A DNA stretch of 64,000 nt from Rhodococcus sp. ARC_M5 (lineage in GTDB: Bacteria > Actinomycetota > Actinomycetes > Mycobacteriales > Mycobacteriaceae): positions 1 through 64,000 of the forward strand of contig NZ_JALGQE010000021.1 of assembly GCF_022810405.1 (NCBI RefSeq). The letters are read 5' to 3'. Position 1 is the first letter of the stretch. Each line of letters opens with the position of its first letter. This document shows, piece after piece, positions 15,606-24,066 of this stretch. The position numbers and the translations under genes are program-made. Below the pieces are notes generated by a model. It was given only the letters and a program-made list of their open reading frames with translations, made no database searches and was not told the origin of the DNA.

Positions 15606-17026
15606 TGGCCACCACCTTCGTGCACGGTGGAACCGTGGTATCCACCACCGGCGCACAGGAATTGGATGTGCTCATCGACGGCGAAACCATCGTCGCCGTG
15701 CTGGCACCGGGATCGGTCTCTCTGGCTGCGGACCTGAAAACCTCTGCTGACACCGTCGTCGACGCGACCGGAAAGTACGTCATTCCCGGTGGGGTCGACG
15801 GGCACACGCACATGGAGATGCCGTTCGGCGGCACTTTCGCGTCCGATACCTTCGAAACCGGAACGCGCGCCGCGGCGTGGGGTGGCACGACGACGATCGT
15901 GGACTTCGCTATTCAGACCCCCGGACAACGCGTCCAGGACACTCTGGCGCAATGGCACGAGAAGGCCGCGGGGCAGTGCGCCGTCGACTACGGCTTCCAT
16001 CAGATCATCGGCGACGTCACCGACGATTCGCTGAAAGCCATGAGCGAGTTGGTATCCGAGGGCGTCACCAGCTTCAAACTCTTCATGGCGTATCCGGGCG
16101 TGTTCTACTCCGACGACGGCAAGATTCTGCGCGCGATGCAGTCCGCTGCCGAAACGGGTGCACTGTTGATGATGCACGCGGAGAACGGCATCGCGATCGA
16201 CGTGCTCGTTGCTCAGTCGATCGCGCGGGGAGACACGGCCCCGTACTTCCACGGCACGTCTCGGCCGTGGCAGCTCGAGGAGGAGGCGACGCACAGAGCC
16301 ATCATGCTGGCCAATGTGACCGGTGCACCGCTCTACGTCGTGCACGTCTCTGCCAAGCAGGCCCTGGAACAGATCGCGCAGGCCCGGGGCAACGGGCAGA
16401 ACGTGTTTGCCGAGACCTGTCCGCAGTACCTGTACCTGTCGCTCGAGGAACAGCTCGGCGCGCCGGGCTTCGAGGGGGCCAAGTGGGTCTGCTCGACGCC
16501 TCTGCGGTCGCGGGCCGAGGGTCATCAGGACGAGTTGTGGCGATACCTGCGCACCGGAGACGTGGCAACCGTCAGTACCGACCATTGCCCGTTCTGCATG
16601 AAGGACCAGAAGGAGATGGGTATCGGCGACTTCTCCAGGATTCCCAACGGGATCGGCTCGGTGGAACATCGAATCGATCTGATGTTCCAGGGTGTCAAGA
16701 GCGGCAAGATCACTCTCGAGAAATGGGTCGACGTCTGCTGCACAACCCCGGCCAGGATGTTCGGCATGTACCCGAAGAAGGGCGTCATCAGCCCAGGAGC
16801 CGACGCCGACATCGTGATCTACGATCCGAACGGGCATACCAGCATCGGAGTCGAGAAGACCCACCACATGAACATGGACTACTCCGCCTACGAGGGTTTC
16901 GAGATCGATGGCCACGTGGACACCGTGATCTCGCGTGGCCGGATCATCGTCGACGGCGGATCGTATTCCGGTACTGCGGGACACGGCCGTTTCGTCCGAC
17001 GCGACCTGTCGCAGAATCTGATCTGA
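15605..17026 (+). CDS. hydA: dihydropyrimidinase / hydantoinase
   Basis: A 473-aa cyclic amidohydrolase that opens dihydrouracil, dihydrothymine or hydantoin rings to carbamoyl amino acids. The HxH metal pair sits in GGVDGHTHMEM, the Lys carbamylated to bridge the two metals is in SFKLFMAYPGV, and STDHCPF gives a further metal ligand. Length is usual for the family. Translationally coupled to the ureidopropionase gene, which acts on its product, so uracil/thymine breakdown is the simplest reading. Cytoplasmic tetramer expected. Confidence 0.9.
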   Translation: MATTFVHGGTVVSTTGAQELDVLIDGETIVAVLAPGSVSLAADLKTSADTVVDATGKYVIPGGVDGHTHMEMPFGGTFASDTFETGTRAAAWGGTTTIVDFAIQTPGQRVQDTLAQWHEKAAGQCAVDYGFHQIIGDVTDDSLKAMSELVSEGVTSFKLFMAYPGVFYSDDGKILRAMQSAAETGALLMMHAENGIAIDVLVAQSIARGDTAPYFHGTSRPWQLEEEATHRAIMLANVTGAPLYVVHVSAKQALEQIAQARGNGQNVFAETCPQYLYLSLEEQLGAPGFEGAKWVCSTPLRSRAEGHQDELWRYLRTGDVATVSTDHCPFCMKDQKEMGIGDFSRIPNGIGSVEHRIDLMFQGVKSGKITLEKWVDVCCTTPARMFGMYPKKGVISPGADADIVIYDPNGHTSIGVEKTHHMNMDYSAYEGFEIDGHVDTVISRGRIIVDGGSYSGTAGHGRFVRRDLSQNLI

Positions 17027-17029
17027 GCC

Positions 17030-18061
17030 ATGGACATCGGGGTAGTGCTGCAGTGCAATCCGCCGGCGTCCCGGGTGATCGATCTGGCGAGGCAGGCCGA
17101 GACACATGGGTTTTCGCACGTATGGACATTCGATTCGCATTTGCTGTGGCAGGAGCCGTACGTCATCTACAGTCAGATTCTGGCTGCGACCAGGCGCGTG
17201 ACCGTGGGCCCGATGGTCACCAATCCGGCTACTCGCGACTGGACCGTGACGGCGTCGACGTTCGCGACACTCAACGACATGTTCGGCAATCGAACCGTGT
17301 GCGGCATCGGTCGAGGCGACTCCGCGGTCCGCGCTCTCGGAGGTAAGCCGACAACGCTTGCCTCGCTTCGAGACTCGATCGAGGTGATCCGCAGTCTTGC
17401 CAACGGGCGCAGCGCCCGGGTGGGTGAGACGACGGTGCAGTTTCCGTGGGCGGAGCACTCGAAGCTCGAGGTGTGGGTCGCGGCCTACGGACCGAAAGCG
17501 CTCGAGCTCACCGGGCAGGTTGCGGACGGCTTCATCCTGCAATTGGCCGATCCGGATATTGCTGCCTGGACGATCGGCCGAGTGCGTGCTGCGGCAGAGC
17601 AGGCGGGTCGCGATCCGGATTCGATCTCGATCTGCGTGGCTGCTCCCGCCTACGTCACCGACGGTACCGAGGCCGGCCTCGAACATGCCCGCGACCAATG
17701 TCGGTGGTTCGGCGGGATGGTCGGCAATCACGTCGCCGACATCGTCTCGCGCTACGGCGGCGATGGCGGTGGTGTTCCACAGGCTCTCACCGACTACATC
17801 GCAGCACGTACTGGGTACGACTACAACGAGCACGGTCGAGCAGGAAACTCGCACGCAGAATTCGTTCCGAACGAGGTGATCGACAGGTTCTGTCTACTGG
17901 GCACCCCGGCCGATCACATCGCCAAGCTGAAGGAGCTGGAGACACTCGGCGTCGACCAGTTCTCGGTCTACCTTCAGCACGACGCCAAGGCTGCCACGCT
18001 GGAAGCGTACGGAGAGAGCATCATTCCGCAGATCCGCAAGTCCGTGACGGCTACGTCGTGA
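17030..18061 (+). CDS. LLM-class flavin/F420-dependent oxidoreductase of the pyrimidine cluster
   Basis: A 343-aa luciferase-like TIM-barrel oxidoreductase. Patterns include GVVLQCNPPASRVIDLARQA at the N-terminus, FATLNDMFGNRTVCGIGRGD in the middle and VAAYGPKALELTGQVADGFI. These fit the CPS_4043-type F420-dependent group, which is repeatedly linked with dihydropyrimidinase genes. It starts 3 nt after hydA. The likely role is a redox step on pyrimidines, perhaps in place of a classical dihydropyrimidine dehydrogenase, which is absent here; this is inference. Cofactor could be F420 or FMN. Confidence 0.82.
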   Translation: MDIGVVLQCNPPASRVIDLARQAETHGFSHVWTFDSHLLWQEPYVIYSQILAATRRVTVGPMVTNPATRDWTVTASTFATLNDMFGNRTVCGIGRGDSAVRALGGKPTTLASLRDSIEVIRSLANGRSARVGETTVQFPWAEHSKLEVWVAAYGPKALELTGQVADGFILQLADPDIAAWTIGRVRAAAEQAGRDPDSISICVAAPAYVTDGTEAGLEHARDQCRWFGGMVGNHVADIVSRYGGDGGGVPQALTDYIAARTGYDYNEHGRAGNSHAEFVPNEVIDRFCLLGTPADHIAKLKELETLGVDQFSVYLQHDAKAATLEAYGESIIPQIRKSVTATS

Positions 18062-18171
18062 CCGGTGTTCTCGATCAGGCTTCGGTGGTGGCACCGACTC
18101 CCACACGTGCGGGACGGGGTTTCGTCCCAGATGACTGCGCGAAGTCCAGGCAGAACGCCGAGGGATCCTCT

Positions 18172-18303
18172 GTGCCGACTGTTGATCCCTACACGAATGC
18201 GTACGTCACGGAGGCGCTGGATTTGTCGAAGGCCGACGGTGCGGACGTCACCGGTGAGTCGTACGCTCCGATGGAGGTCACACTGGAGGAAGGCGGCAAG
18301 TAG
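18172..18303 (+). CDS. 43-aa small protein before the aminotransferase
   Basis: A small acidic protein, sequence beginning PTVDPYTNAYVTEALDLS. I do not recognise it. The GTG at 18172 follows GAGGGATCC with 6-nt spacing; the same frame is open to a GTG at 18058 that overlaps the oxidoreductase stop (GTGA), giving an 82-aa alternative without a ribosome-binding site. Its TAG stop abuts the aminotransferase ATG, and the strong GGAGGAAGG before that ATG is inside this frame, so the two are coupled. It may be a subunit, chaperone or regulatory peptide of the pathway. Confidence 0.55.
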   Translation: MPTVDPYTNAYVTEALDLSKADGADVTGESYAPMEVTLEEGGK

Positions 18304-19608
18304 ATGGATCACGTGTTCTACTCCTGGGCAGCGCAGGCCGAGCTGAATCCGATCACAGTCGAGGGTGCGGCGGGATCGTGGTTCTGGGACGACAAGGGAA
18401 ACAGGTACCTGGACTTCTCGTCGCAGTTGGTCAACGTCAATCTCGGGCATCAACACCCCGACGTCGTTGCCGCCATCGTCGAACAAGCCCAGGTTCTGAC
18501 GACCATTTCTCCCACCGTGGCCAACAACAAACGCAGTGAACTCGCCGCGTTGATTGCCGAACGTGCGCCGGGTGATCTGAACCGAGTGTTCTTCACGACC
18601 GGTGGCGCAGAAGCCGTCGAGCATGCGGTGCGGCTGGCGCGACAACACACCGGGCGTACGAAGATGCTTGCCGCGTATCGCTCCTACCACGGTGGAACCG
18701 GAGTTGCGATCGGTCTCACCGGTGAGCCACGGCGGTGGGGCACCGAACCGACCAACGTCGACGTCGTACGCTTCTTCGGGCCGTATCCGTATCGGTCGCC
18801 TTGGGGGACAACGACTCCCGAGGACGAGACGGCCGCAGCACTGGCACACCTCGAACAGGTCATCGTGCTCGAGGGTGCACAGAACATCGCCGGACTGATC
18901 CTCGAATCGGTCATCGGCACCAACGGTGTGCTGATCCCGCCGCCCGGTTATCTGGCCGGCGTTCGGGCGCTGTGCGACAAGTACGGAATTGTCTACATTG
19001 CAGACGAAGTGATGGTCGGTTTCGGCCGCATCGGCGAATGGTTCGCATGCCAGGCCTGGGATGTGACACCGGATCTGATCACGTTCGCCAAGGGCGTCAA
19101 TTCCGGATACGTGCCCCTCGGCGGGGTGGTCATCTCGGAGAAGATCGCCTCGCAGTTCGATCACAAGCCGTATCCAGGCGGGTTGACCTACTCCGGGCAC
19201 GTACTCGGGTGTGCCGCGGGCGTGGCGTCCATCGGAGTGTTCGAGCGCGACAAGATCCTGCCGCACGTTCGTCATGTGGGGGAGGACGTGCTGGGTGCGG
19301 GCCTGTCGAAGCTGGCCGAATCTCACCCGAGCGTGGGCGAGGTGCGCGGCAAAGGATTCTTCTGGGCCGTCGAGCTGGTCAAGGACGGTACGACCCGAGA
19401 GCCGTTGGTGCCGTTCGCCGCGTCGGGCAAGGACGCAGCGGCAATGGGCACGGTGACCGCCGCGGCGAAATCCCGTGGTCTGTGGCCGTTCGTGTCGGGC
19501 AACCGTCTCCAGATCGCGCCGCCGCTGACGACGTCCGAGGACGAAATTCGTCAGGGACTGGAAATCCTCGACGAGGTACTGACCGTGGCGGACGGGTTCG
19601 TCGGCTGA
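18304..19608 (+). CDS. class III aminotransferase (probable beta-alanine transaminase)
   Basis: A 434-aa PLP-dependent aminotransferase of class III. The PLP Lys is in ITFAKGVNSGYVPLGG, preceded by the YIADEVMVGFGR block with the cofactor Asp, and the FFTTGGAEAVEHAVRLAR loop binds phosphate. As last gene of the pyrimidine cluster it probably moves the amino group of beta-alanine (or beta-aminoisobutyrate) to pyruvate or 2-oxoglutarate, giving malonate semialdehyde for further oxidation. Strong ribosome-binding site GGAGGAAGG. Substrate is inferred from context. Confidence 0.85.
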   Translation: MDHVFYSWAAQAELNPITVEGAAGSWFWDDKGNRYLDFSSQLVNVNLGHQHPDVVAAIVEQAQVLTTISPTVANNKRSELAALIAERAPGDLNRVFFTTGGAEAVEHAVRLARQHTGRTKMLAAYRSYHGGTGVAIGLTGEPRRWGTEPTNVDVVRFFGPYPYRSPWGTTTPEDETAAALAHLEQVIVLEGAQNIAGLILESVIGTNGVLIPPPGYLAGVRALCDKYGIVYIADEVMVGFGRIGEWFACQAWDVTPDLITFAKGVNSGYVPLGGVVISEKIASQFDHKPYPGGLTYSGHVLGCAAGVASIGVFERDKILPHVRHVGEDVLGAGLSKLAESHPSVGEVRGKGFFWAVELVKDGTTREPLVPFAASGKDAAAMGTVTAAAKSRGLWPFVSGNRLQIAPPLTTSEDEIRQGLEILDEVLTVADGFVG

Positions 19609-19616
19609 CTCGGGGT

Positions 19617-19658
19617 CGTGCGCGGAAGTTCGACCCCTGCTACGAAGTTCCGCGCACG
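19617..19658. terminator. bidirectional terminator
   Basis: A 16-bp inverted repeat with one mismatch (CGTGCGCGGAAGTTCG and CGAAGTTCCGCGCACG, 10-nt loop) between the convergent aminotransferase and FAD-oxidase genes. No T-tract on either side. Position supports stopping both transcripts. Confidence 0.75.
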
Positions 19659-19678
19659 TGCGGCGTCAGCCGCTCTGC

Positions 19679-21061
19679 TCACAGCACAGCACCGGGGTTG
19701 AGGATGCCCGCCGGATCGAGTGCGGTCTTGATGCGGCGGGTCAGCTCCATGACGTCCTCGCCGACCTGATCGGGCAGCCAGGTCTTCTTGAGACGACCGA
19801 CACCGTGTTCGCCGGTGATGGTCCCGCCCAACGAAATTGCGAGATCCATGATTGCGCCGAAGGCGATGTTGGCGCGACGCGTCATGTCCACGTCCTCGGG
19901 GTCGAAGACAATCAGAGGGTGAGTGTTGCCGTCACCGGCGTGCGCGATGACGGCAACCAGTACGTCGTAGTTCGCGGACAGGTCGGCGATTCCGTCGACG
20001 AGGGCGGGGAGTGCGGGCAGTGGAACGCCGACGTCCTCGAGCAGCAGGCTGCCGAGTCGTTCGACCGCGGGAATGGCGAATCGCCTGGCGGCAGCGAAGG
20101 CCTCGCCCTCGTCGGGGTCGTCCGTGGTGAAGACATCCGAGGCACCGGCCTCGGTACATGCCGTCGCCATGATCTCGATTTCGCGCCCTCGGTCGGCGCC
20201 GGGGGAGTCGGACCGAGCGATGAGCATTGCCGCTGCCTCGCGATCGAGTCCCATGTTCATGGCGTCCTCGACGGCATTGATGGATGCGCGATCCATGAAT
20301 TCGAGCATCGACGGCCGCAAGTTGCGGGTGATGGCGAGAATTGCCGCGGTTGCGTCGTGCACCGACGCGAACGAAGCGACCACCGTACTGGCGGGAGGTT
20401 GCGCCGGAATCAGCCGCAGTGTGATCTCGGTGATTATGCCCAGGGTGCCCTCGGATCCGACGAACAGCTTCGCAAGGGACAGGCCTGCAACATCTTTCAG
20501 GCGGGGTCCGCCGAGTCGGACGGCGGTGCCATCGGCCAGGACGACTTCGAGTCCGAGAACGTAATCGGTGGTGACGCCGTACTTCACGCAGCACAGTCCG
20601 CCCGCGTTGGTGGCCGCATTGCCTCCGATGGAGCACATCTCGAACGACGACGGATCCGGTGGGTACCAGAGACCGTGTTCCGCGACGGCCTTCTTGACCT
20701 CGGCGTTGAGCAGTCCGGGTTGTACGACGGCGATGCGGGTCACCGGATCTACGGTGATTTCTCGCATCAACTCCGTGGTGAGCACGATTCCGCCGTCCAC
20801 GGCGGTGGCCCCACCGGACAAACCCGATCCCGCACCGCGTGGGACGACCGCCACGTTGTGCTCGGTGGCCCAGCGCATGACGGCTCGAACGTCCTCTGTG
20901 GACTGTGCGCGCACGACGGCCAGCGGGGTGCCTGCGTCGGGATCCTTGGCCCAGTCGCGTCGGTAGCCCTCGGTGATGTCCGGGTCGGTGAGCACCGCTC
21001 CGGGTGAAAGAAGTGATTCGAGCTGGCTCAGGCGGGCATCTGCATGGGTCGTTACCGACAT
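19679..21061 (-). CDS. FAD-linked oxidase, glycolate oxidase GlcD / D-lactate dehydrogenase type
   Basis: A 460-aa flavoprotein of the PCMH/VAO family that oxidises 2-hydroxy acids such as glycolate or D-lactate. The FAD-binding segment is PRGAGSGLSGGATAVDGGIVL-like (residues about 80-100), followed by PDPSSFEMCSIGGNAATNAGG, and the C-terminal domain ends with TGEHGVGRLKK. The ATG at 21061 is chosen by family length (about 455 aa), and GAGGAGA-like purines precede it; the frame is open far upstream. No GlcE or GlcF partners adjoin, favouring a stand-alone D-lactate-type dehydrogenase. Confidence 0.87.
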   Translation of the reverse strand: MSVTTHADARLSQLESLLSPGAVLTDPDITEGYRRDWAKDPDAGTPLAVVRAQSTEDVRAVMRWATEHNVAVVPRGAGSGLSGGATAVDGGIVLTTELMREITVDPVTRIAVVQPGLLNAEVKKAVAEHGLWYPPDPSSFEMCSIGGNAATNAGGLCCVKYGVTTDYVLGLEVVLADGTAVRLGGPRLKDVAGLSLAKLFVGSEGTLGIITEITLRLIPAQPPASTVVASFASVHDATAAILAITRNLRPSMLEFMDRASINAVEDAMNMGLDREAAAMLIARSDSPGADRGREIEIMATACTEAGASDVFTTDDPDEGEAFAAARRFAIPAVERLGSLLLEDVGVPLPALPALVDGIADLSANYDVLVAVIAHAGDGNTHPLIVFDPEDVDMTRRANIAFGAIMDLAISLGGTITGEHGVGRLKKTWLPDQVGEDVMELTRRIKTALDPAGILNPGAVL

Positions 21062-21164
21062 CCGGGTCTCCTCACGTCGAAAATGTGACCGTCGCCACTC
21101 GAGTCTGTCACGACCTCGGGTGAGGCGCGGACGAGGGATCCCAGCGCACATTCGAGTCACATCA

Positions 21165-21187
21165 GTAACACCAGCCTCAGGCGTTAC
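21165..21187 (+). promoter_or_regulatory. inverted repeat GTAAC-N13-GTTAC upstream of the 21293 gene
   Basis: Short exact arms separated by 13 bp, with GTCACATCA directly before. A related GTTAC-N10-GTAAC pair lies upstream of the paralogous gene at 27159. Possible operator or sigma-factor element; the match is short. Confidence 0.3.
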
Positions 21188-21251
21188 CAGATCGATGCGT
21201 CGTCGACACGCAAATTTGTAGTTCGTCGCGCTAGCGTCCAGCGCAGCGAAC

Positions 21252-21273
21252 CTCGCACCCCATGCGGTGCGAG
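21252..21273 (+). promoter_or_regulatory. hairpin just before the 21293 ribosome-binding site
   Basis: An 8-bp inverted repeat (CTCGCACC and GGTGCGAG, 6-nt loop) five bases before AAGGAGG. Similar hairpins precede the genes at 4146 and 27159. Confidence 0.45.
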
Positions 21274-21292
21274 TCGACAAGGAGGCTGCACC

Positions 21293-21604
21293 ATGATCGA
21301 TCCCGGAAGTGACTCCTGGAACTACGTGGCCGCGATGTTCTCGTACGAATTTCTCGGGGGCGGAATCGAATACGACACCATCGAGCGCATCCACCGAGGC
21401 GAGATCGACGAGTGGGTGCAGGCGTTGACACAGTCCGGGTTGTTCGAGCGAGCGACCGTCGCGCAGATCGCCGACTCGTGGCGGCACGCCCCTCGTGAGC
21501 TGTTCGACATGCTCGTTCTCGACGCGGACGAGATGACCGCCCGGCGATGCGCGTTGGCGTGGTCCTCGCTCGATCGGCTCGCTCCACTTGCTCGCCTGGG
21601 GTGA
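21293..21604 (+). CDS. small actinobacterial protein, paralogue of the gene at 27159
   Basis: A 103-aa soluble acidic protein of unknown function. Its middle (IDEWVQALTQSGLFERATVA, then DSWRHAPRELFDMLVLDADE, then MTARRCALAW) lines up without gaps with the protein encoded at 27159 (VSEWIDALATSGLFAPAEVR and onward), so the two form a family. Both start with an aromatic-rich M.aMFsyEF-like stretch. All-helical fold expected; no signal peptide or membrane segment. Excellent AAGGAGG 7 nt before the ATG. Monocistronic, with a leader of about 100 nt that contains a hairpin. Confidence 0.75.
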   Translation: MIDPGSDSWNYVAAMFSYEFLGGGIEYDTIERIHRGEIDEWVQALTQSGLFERATVAQIADSWRHAPRELFDMLVLDADEMTARRCALAWSSLDRLAPLARLG

Positions 21605-21611
21605 ACGAATT

Positions 21612-22256
21612 TCAACGGCCGAGAAATCGCGTTCCCGACTCATCGACGACGATGGCTTGATCGTCGGTCAACCCATGACAGGCGATACCGGCGCTGTGTA
21701 GGCGTTGCAGAGTCGCAGACCCCGAATCGTTCTCGTCGAGAATCGAATTCAGGTGAGGCACCATCGAGAACGTCACCAGATCCAGTCCGCTCCACACCGG
21801 ATCGACGCCGGTGGCGGGCCGAACTTCGTCGGGGTCGTCCGCATCCTCGACTCCGGCCAGCGACGGCGCTGCCACGCACGCGCCGGCGCTGTAGCCGCCG
21901 TAGACGAGGGAGTCGTGTCGAATGCGCTCGGACAGAATCTCGTCCGCGCCGGAGCGAGCGAGCTGAGCGCGCAGGACGAAGGTGTTGCCCCCGCGAACCC
22001 AGACTGCACCGAAGCCGTCGAGTGCGCGCTCGAACGCGGCGGGTCGATTCACGTAGTGGCGCAGATCCAACTCCGCGGGCCGATACCCGAGGGCGCGCAG
22101 CGGTCCGAACTCACTTCTGAGCGAGGACTCCCGAGCGGCTGCCGGCCATGCGTCGGCCGCGTTCGCGATCACGGCGAGATCGGACGGCGGTCCGGTGAGT
22201 TCGACGAAAGCATCGGCGTGGCTGCCGAATCGATACGACGACAGGAACAGCTTCAT
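21612..22256 (-). CDS. peptidase E-like S51 serine peptidase
   Basis: A 214-aa protein of the peptidase S51 family (class I glutamine amidotransferase fold), which cleaves N-terminal aspartyl dipeptides in peptidase E or degrades cyanophycin dipeptides in relatives. The nucleophile elbow is GGYSAGACV with Ser in the middle, following VWVRGGNTFVLR, the conserved second motif. The ATG overlaps the upstream HIT gene by 4 nt (ATGA), so both are one transcription unit. Length matches the family (about 210-230 aa). Substrate unproven. Confidence 0.85.
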   Translation of the reverse strand: MKLFLSSYRFGSHADAFVELTGPPSDLAVIANAADAWPAAARESSLRSEFGPLRALGYRPAELDLRHYVNRPAAFERALDGFGAVWVRGGNTFVLRAQLARSGADEILSERIRHDSLVYGGYSAGACVAAPSLAGVEDADDPDEVRPATGVDPVWSGLDLVTFSMVPHLNSILDENDSGSATLQRLHSAGIACHGLTDDQAIVVDESGTRFLGR

Positions 22257-22702
22257 GCCGTCGGGTCGCCGTCGAGCCGAGTCAACCCGACGCGAACGGC
22301 GTCGGCCACCTGTTCGGGCTCACGCAGGCGGCGCGTCACGAACCCGGCAGCGAACCGCAGCCGATCCCGATGCCAACGCGGCACGACGTGCAGATGCAGG
22401 TGGAAGACCGTCTGAAATGCCGCCTTGCCATCGTTGATCACGAGATTGGCCCCGTCGGCGCGCAGGTCCGAGTGGCGTACCGCACGCGCCAGCGTGTGCC
22501 CGACGCGAAAGACGTCGGCAGCCGCGTCCGGATGGGTCGCGTTCAGATCGGTGGCATGGTTACGCGGAACGACGAGAAGGTGTCCTCGGGTGACCGGCCG
22601 AATGTCGAGGAACGCGACTGCGTGGTCGTTCTCGAACACACGGTGTGCGGGCGCGTCGCCGGCGACTATGGCACAGAAGATGCAAGGTTCCACGACTGTC
22701 AC
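22253..22702 (-). CDS. HIT-family nucleotide-binding hydrolase
   Basis: A 149-aa histidine-triad protein. The N-terminal CIFCAIVAGDAPAHRVFEND block with a Cys pair and the catalytic HLHLHVVPRW (H-x-H-x-H) are diagnostic. Such enzymes hydrolyse AMP-linked or dinucleoside polyphosphate substrates in the cytoplasm. GTG start without a strong ribosome-binding site; another GTG three codons on is possible. Overlaps the S51 peptidase gene. Divergent from pntAA, with 245 bp between. Confidence 0.88.
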   Translation of the reverse strand: MTVVEPCIFCAIVAGDAPAHRVFENDHAVAFLDIRPVTRGHLLVVPRNHATDLNATHPDAAADVFRVGHTLARAVRHSDLRADGANLVINDGKAAFQTVFHLHLHVVPRWHRDRLRFAAGFVTRRLREPEQVADAVRVGLTRLDGDPTA

Positions 22703-22732
22703 TGTAGGGTCCGATCATCACCGATAGACCTG

Positions 22733-22748
22733 TATGACGTGCATCACA
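22733..22748. promoter_or_regulatory. candidate CRP/GlxR-type site upstream of pntAA
   Basis: TATGACGTGCATCACA matches the actinobacterial GlxR/CRP consensus TGTGA-N6-TCACA with one mismatch in the left arm. It lies between the divergent HIT and pntAA genes and may link the transhydrogenase to cAMP signalling. Unproven. Confidence 0.45.
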
Positions 22749-22947
22749 ATTGCTCGTTCTGTGGCTGCGGAATGCCGAACGGACTCGATTCAGAACGAAT
22801 CGGACTGTGTTCCGGGTTACCCGCGGTCTGTTTCCTCTGGCTACTATCAGGGACCTTGTGCCTTTGTCGCATGGGTTCGTCCATTCGTCGCACGTTCGAG
22901 GCCGTTGGCCGATAGATGGACACCATTCAACGCAGGAAGACGGAGAT

Positions 22948-24066
22948 TTGGATACATCGCAGAGCGCAGAGAATAGTTCGGGATCCACGACTGTCGTCGG
23001 TGTGGTTCGGGAATCGGGGGAGGGCGAACGTCGCGTCGCCCTGGTGCCCAAGATCGTTGCATCCCTGACGGGCAAGGGCGTCGAGATCGTCGTCGAATCG
23101 GGTGCAGGACTGGGCGCTCTCATCCCCGACGAGCTGTACGTCGAGGCCGGCGCGACCATCGGTGACCCATGGTCGGCGGACGTCGTGGTCAAGGTCGCGC
23201 CGCCGTCCGACGCCGAGATCGCCAAGTTGACGTCGGGTTCGACGCTCATCGGATTCCTGGCACCGCGCAACGCGGAGAACAGCATCGGGGCGTTGAAGTC
23301 GGCCGGGGTACAGGCGTTCGCCGTCGAGGCGATCCCGCGTATCTCGCGCGCGCAGGTGATGGACGCACTGTCCTCTCAGGCCAACGTCGCCGGTTACAAG
23401 GCCGTGCTGTTGGCCGCGTCGGAGTCCACCCGGTTCTTCCCGATGCTCACCACCGCCGCGGGCACCGTCAAGCCCGCCACCGTCCTGGTACTGGGCGTCG
23501 GCGTGGCCGGGCTGCAGGCGCTCGCCACGGCGAAGCGTCTCGGCGGCCGTCCCACCGGGTACGACGTGCGTCCGGAGGTGGCCGACCAGGTTCGGTCCGT
23601 CGGCGCGCAATGGCTCGATCTGGGGATCGACGCCGCCGGTGAGGGTGGATACGCGCGCGAGCTGACCGAGGACGAGCGGGTGCAACAGCAGAAGGCTCTC
23701 GAAGAGGCCATCAAGGGCTTCGACGTGGTCATCACCACGGCACTGGTGCCCGGACGCCCCGCGCCGCGGCTGGTCACGGCCGCCGCCGTCGAGGGAATGA
23801 AACCCGGCAGCGTCGTCGTCGATCTCGCGGGTGAGACCGGCGGCAACTGTGAACTCACCGAGCCCGGCCAAACCGTCGTCAAGCACGACGTCACCATCTG
23901 CTCCCCGCTGAACCTGCCTGCCTCGATGCCCGAGCACGCCAGCGAGCTGTACTCGAAGAACATCTCGGCATTGCTCGAACTCATGCTGGTCGACGGCACG
24001 CTCGCTCCCGATTTCTCGGACGAGGTTCTCGCCGGTGCCTGCGTGACACGTGAGAAGGAGAACTGA
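22948..24066 (+). CDS. pntAA: NAD(P) transhydrogenase subunit alpha part 1
   Basis: The 372-aa soluble NAD(H)-binding domain I of proton-translocating transhydrogenase, which passes hydride from NADH to NADP+ driven by the proton gradient. The AlaDh/PNT N-terminal domain starts at VVGVVRESGEGERRVALVPK, and the Rossmann loop VLVLGVGVAGLQALATAKRL binds NAD. The TTG at 22948 is preferred: GGAAGACGGAG lies just before it and the length is normal; upstream in-frame sequence does not look like this protein. The stop overlaps the pntAB ATG by one base. First gene of a three-gene operon. Confidence 0.9.
   Translation: MDTSQSAENSSGSTTVVGVVRESGEGERRVALVPKIVASLTGKGVEIVVESGAGLGALIPDELYVEAGATIGDPWSADVVVKVAPPSDAEIAKLTSGSTLIGFLAPRNAENSIGALKSAGVQAFAVEAIPRISRAQVMDALSSQANVAGYKAVLLAASESTRFFPMLTTAAGTVKPATVLVLGVGVAGLQALATAKRLGGRPTGYDVRPEVADQVRSVGAQWLDLGIDAAGEGGYARELTEDERVQQQKALEEAIKGFDVVITTALVPGRPAPRLVTAAAVEGMKPGSVVVDLAGETGGNCELTEPGQTVVKHDVTICSPLNLPASMPEHASELYSKNISALLELMLVDGTLAPDFSDEVLAGACVTREKEN

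Noticed and set aside
16000-17000. Long overlapping frames on both strands of the dihydropyrimidinase gene
   Set aside because: They mirror a gene with complete catalytic motifs, as happens with high third-position G+C.
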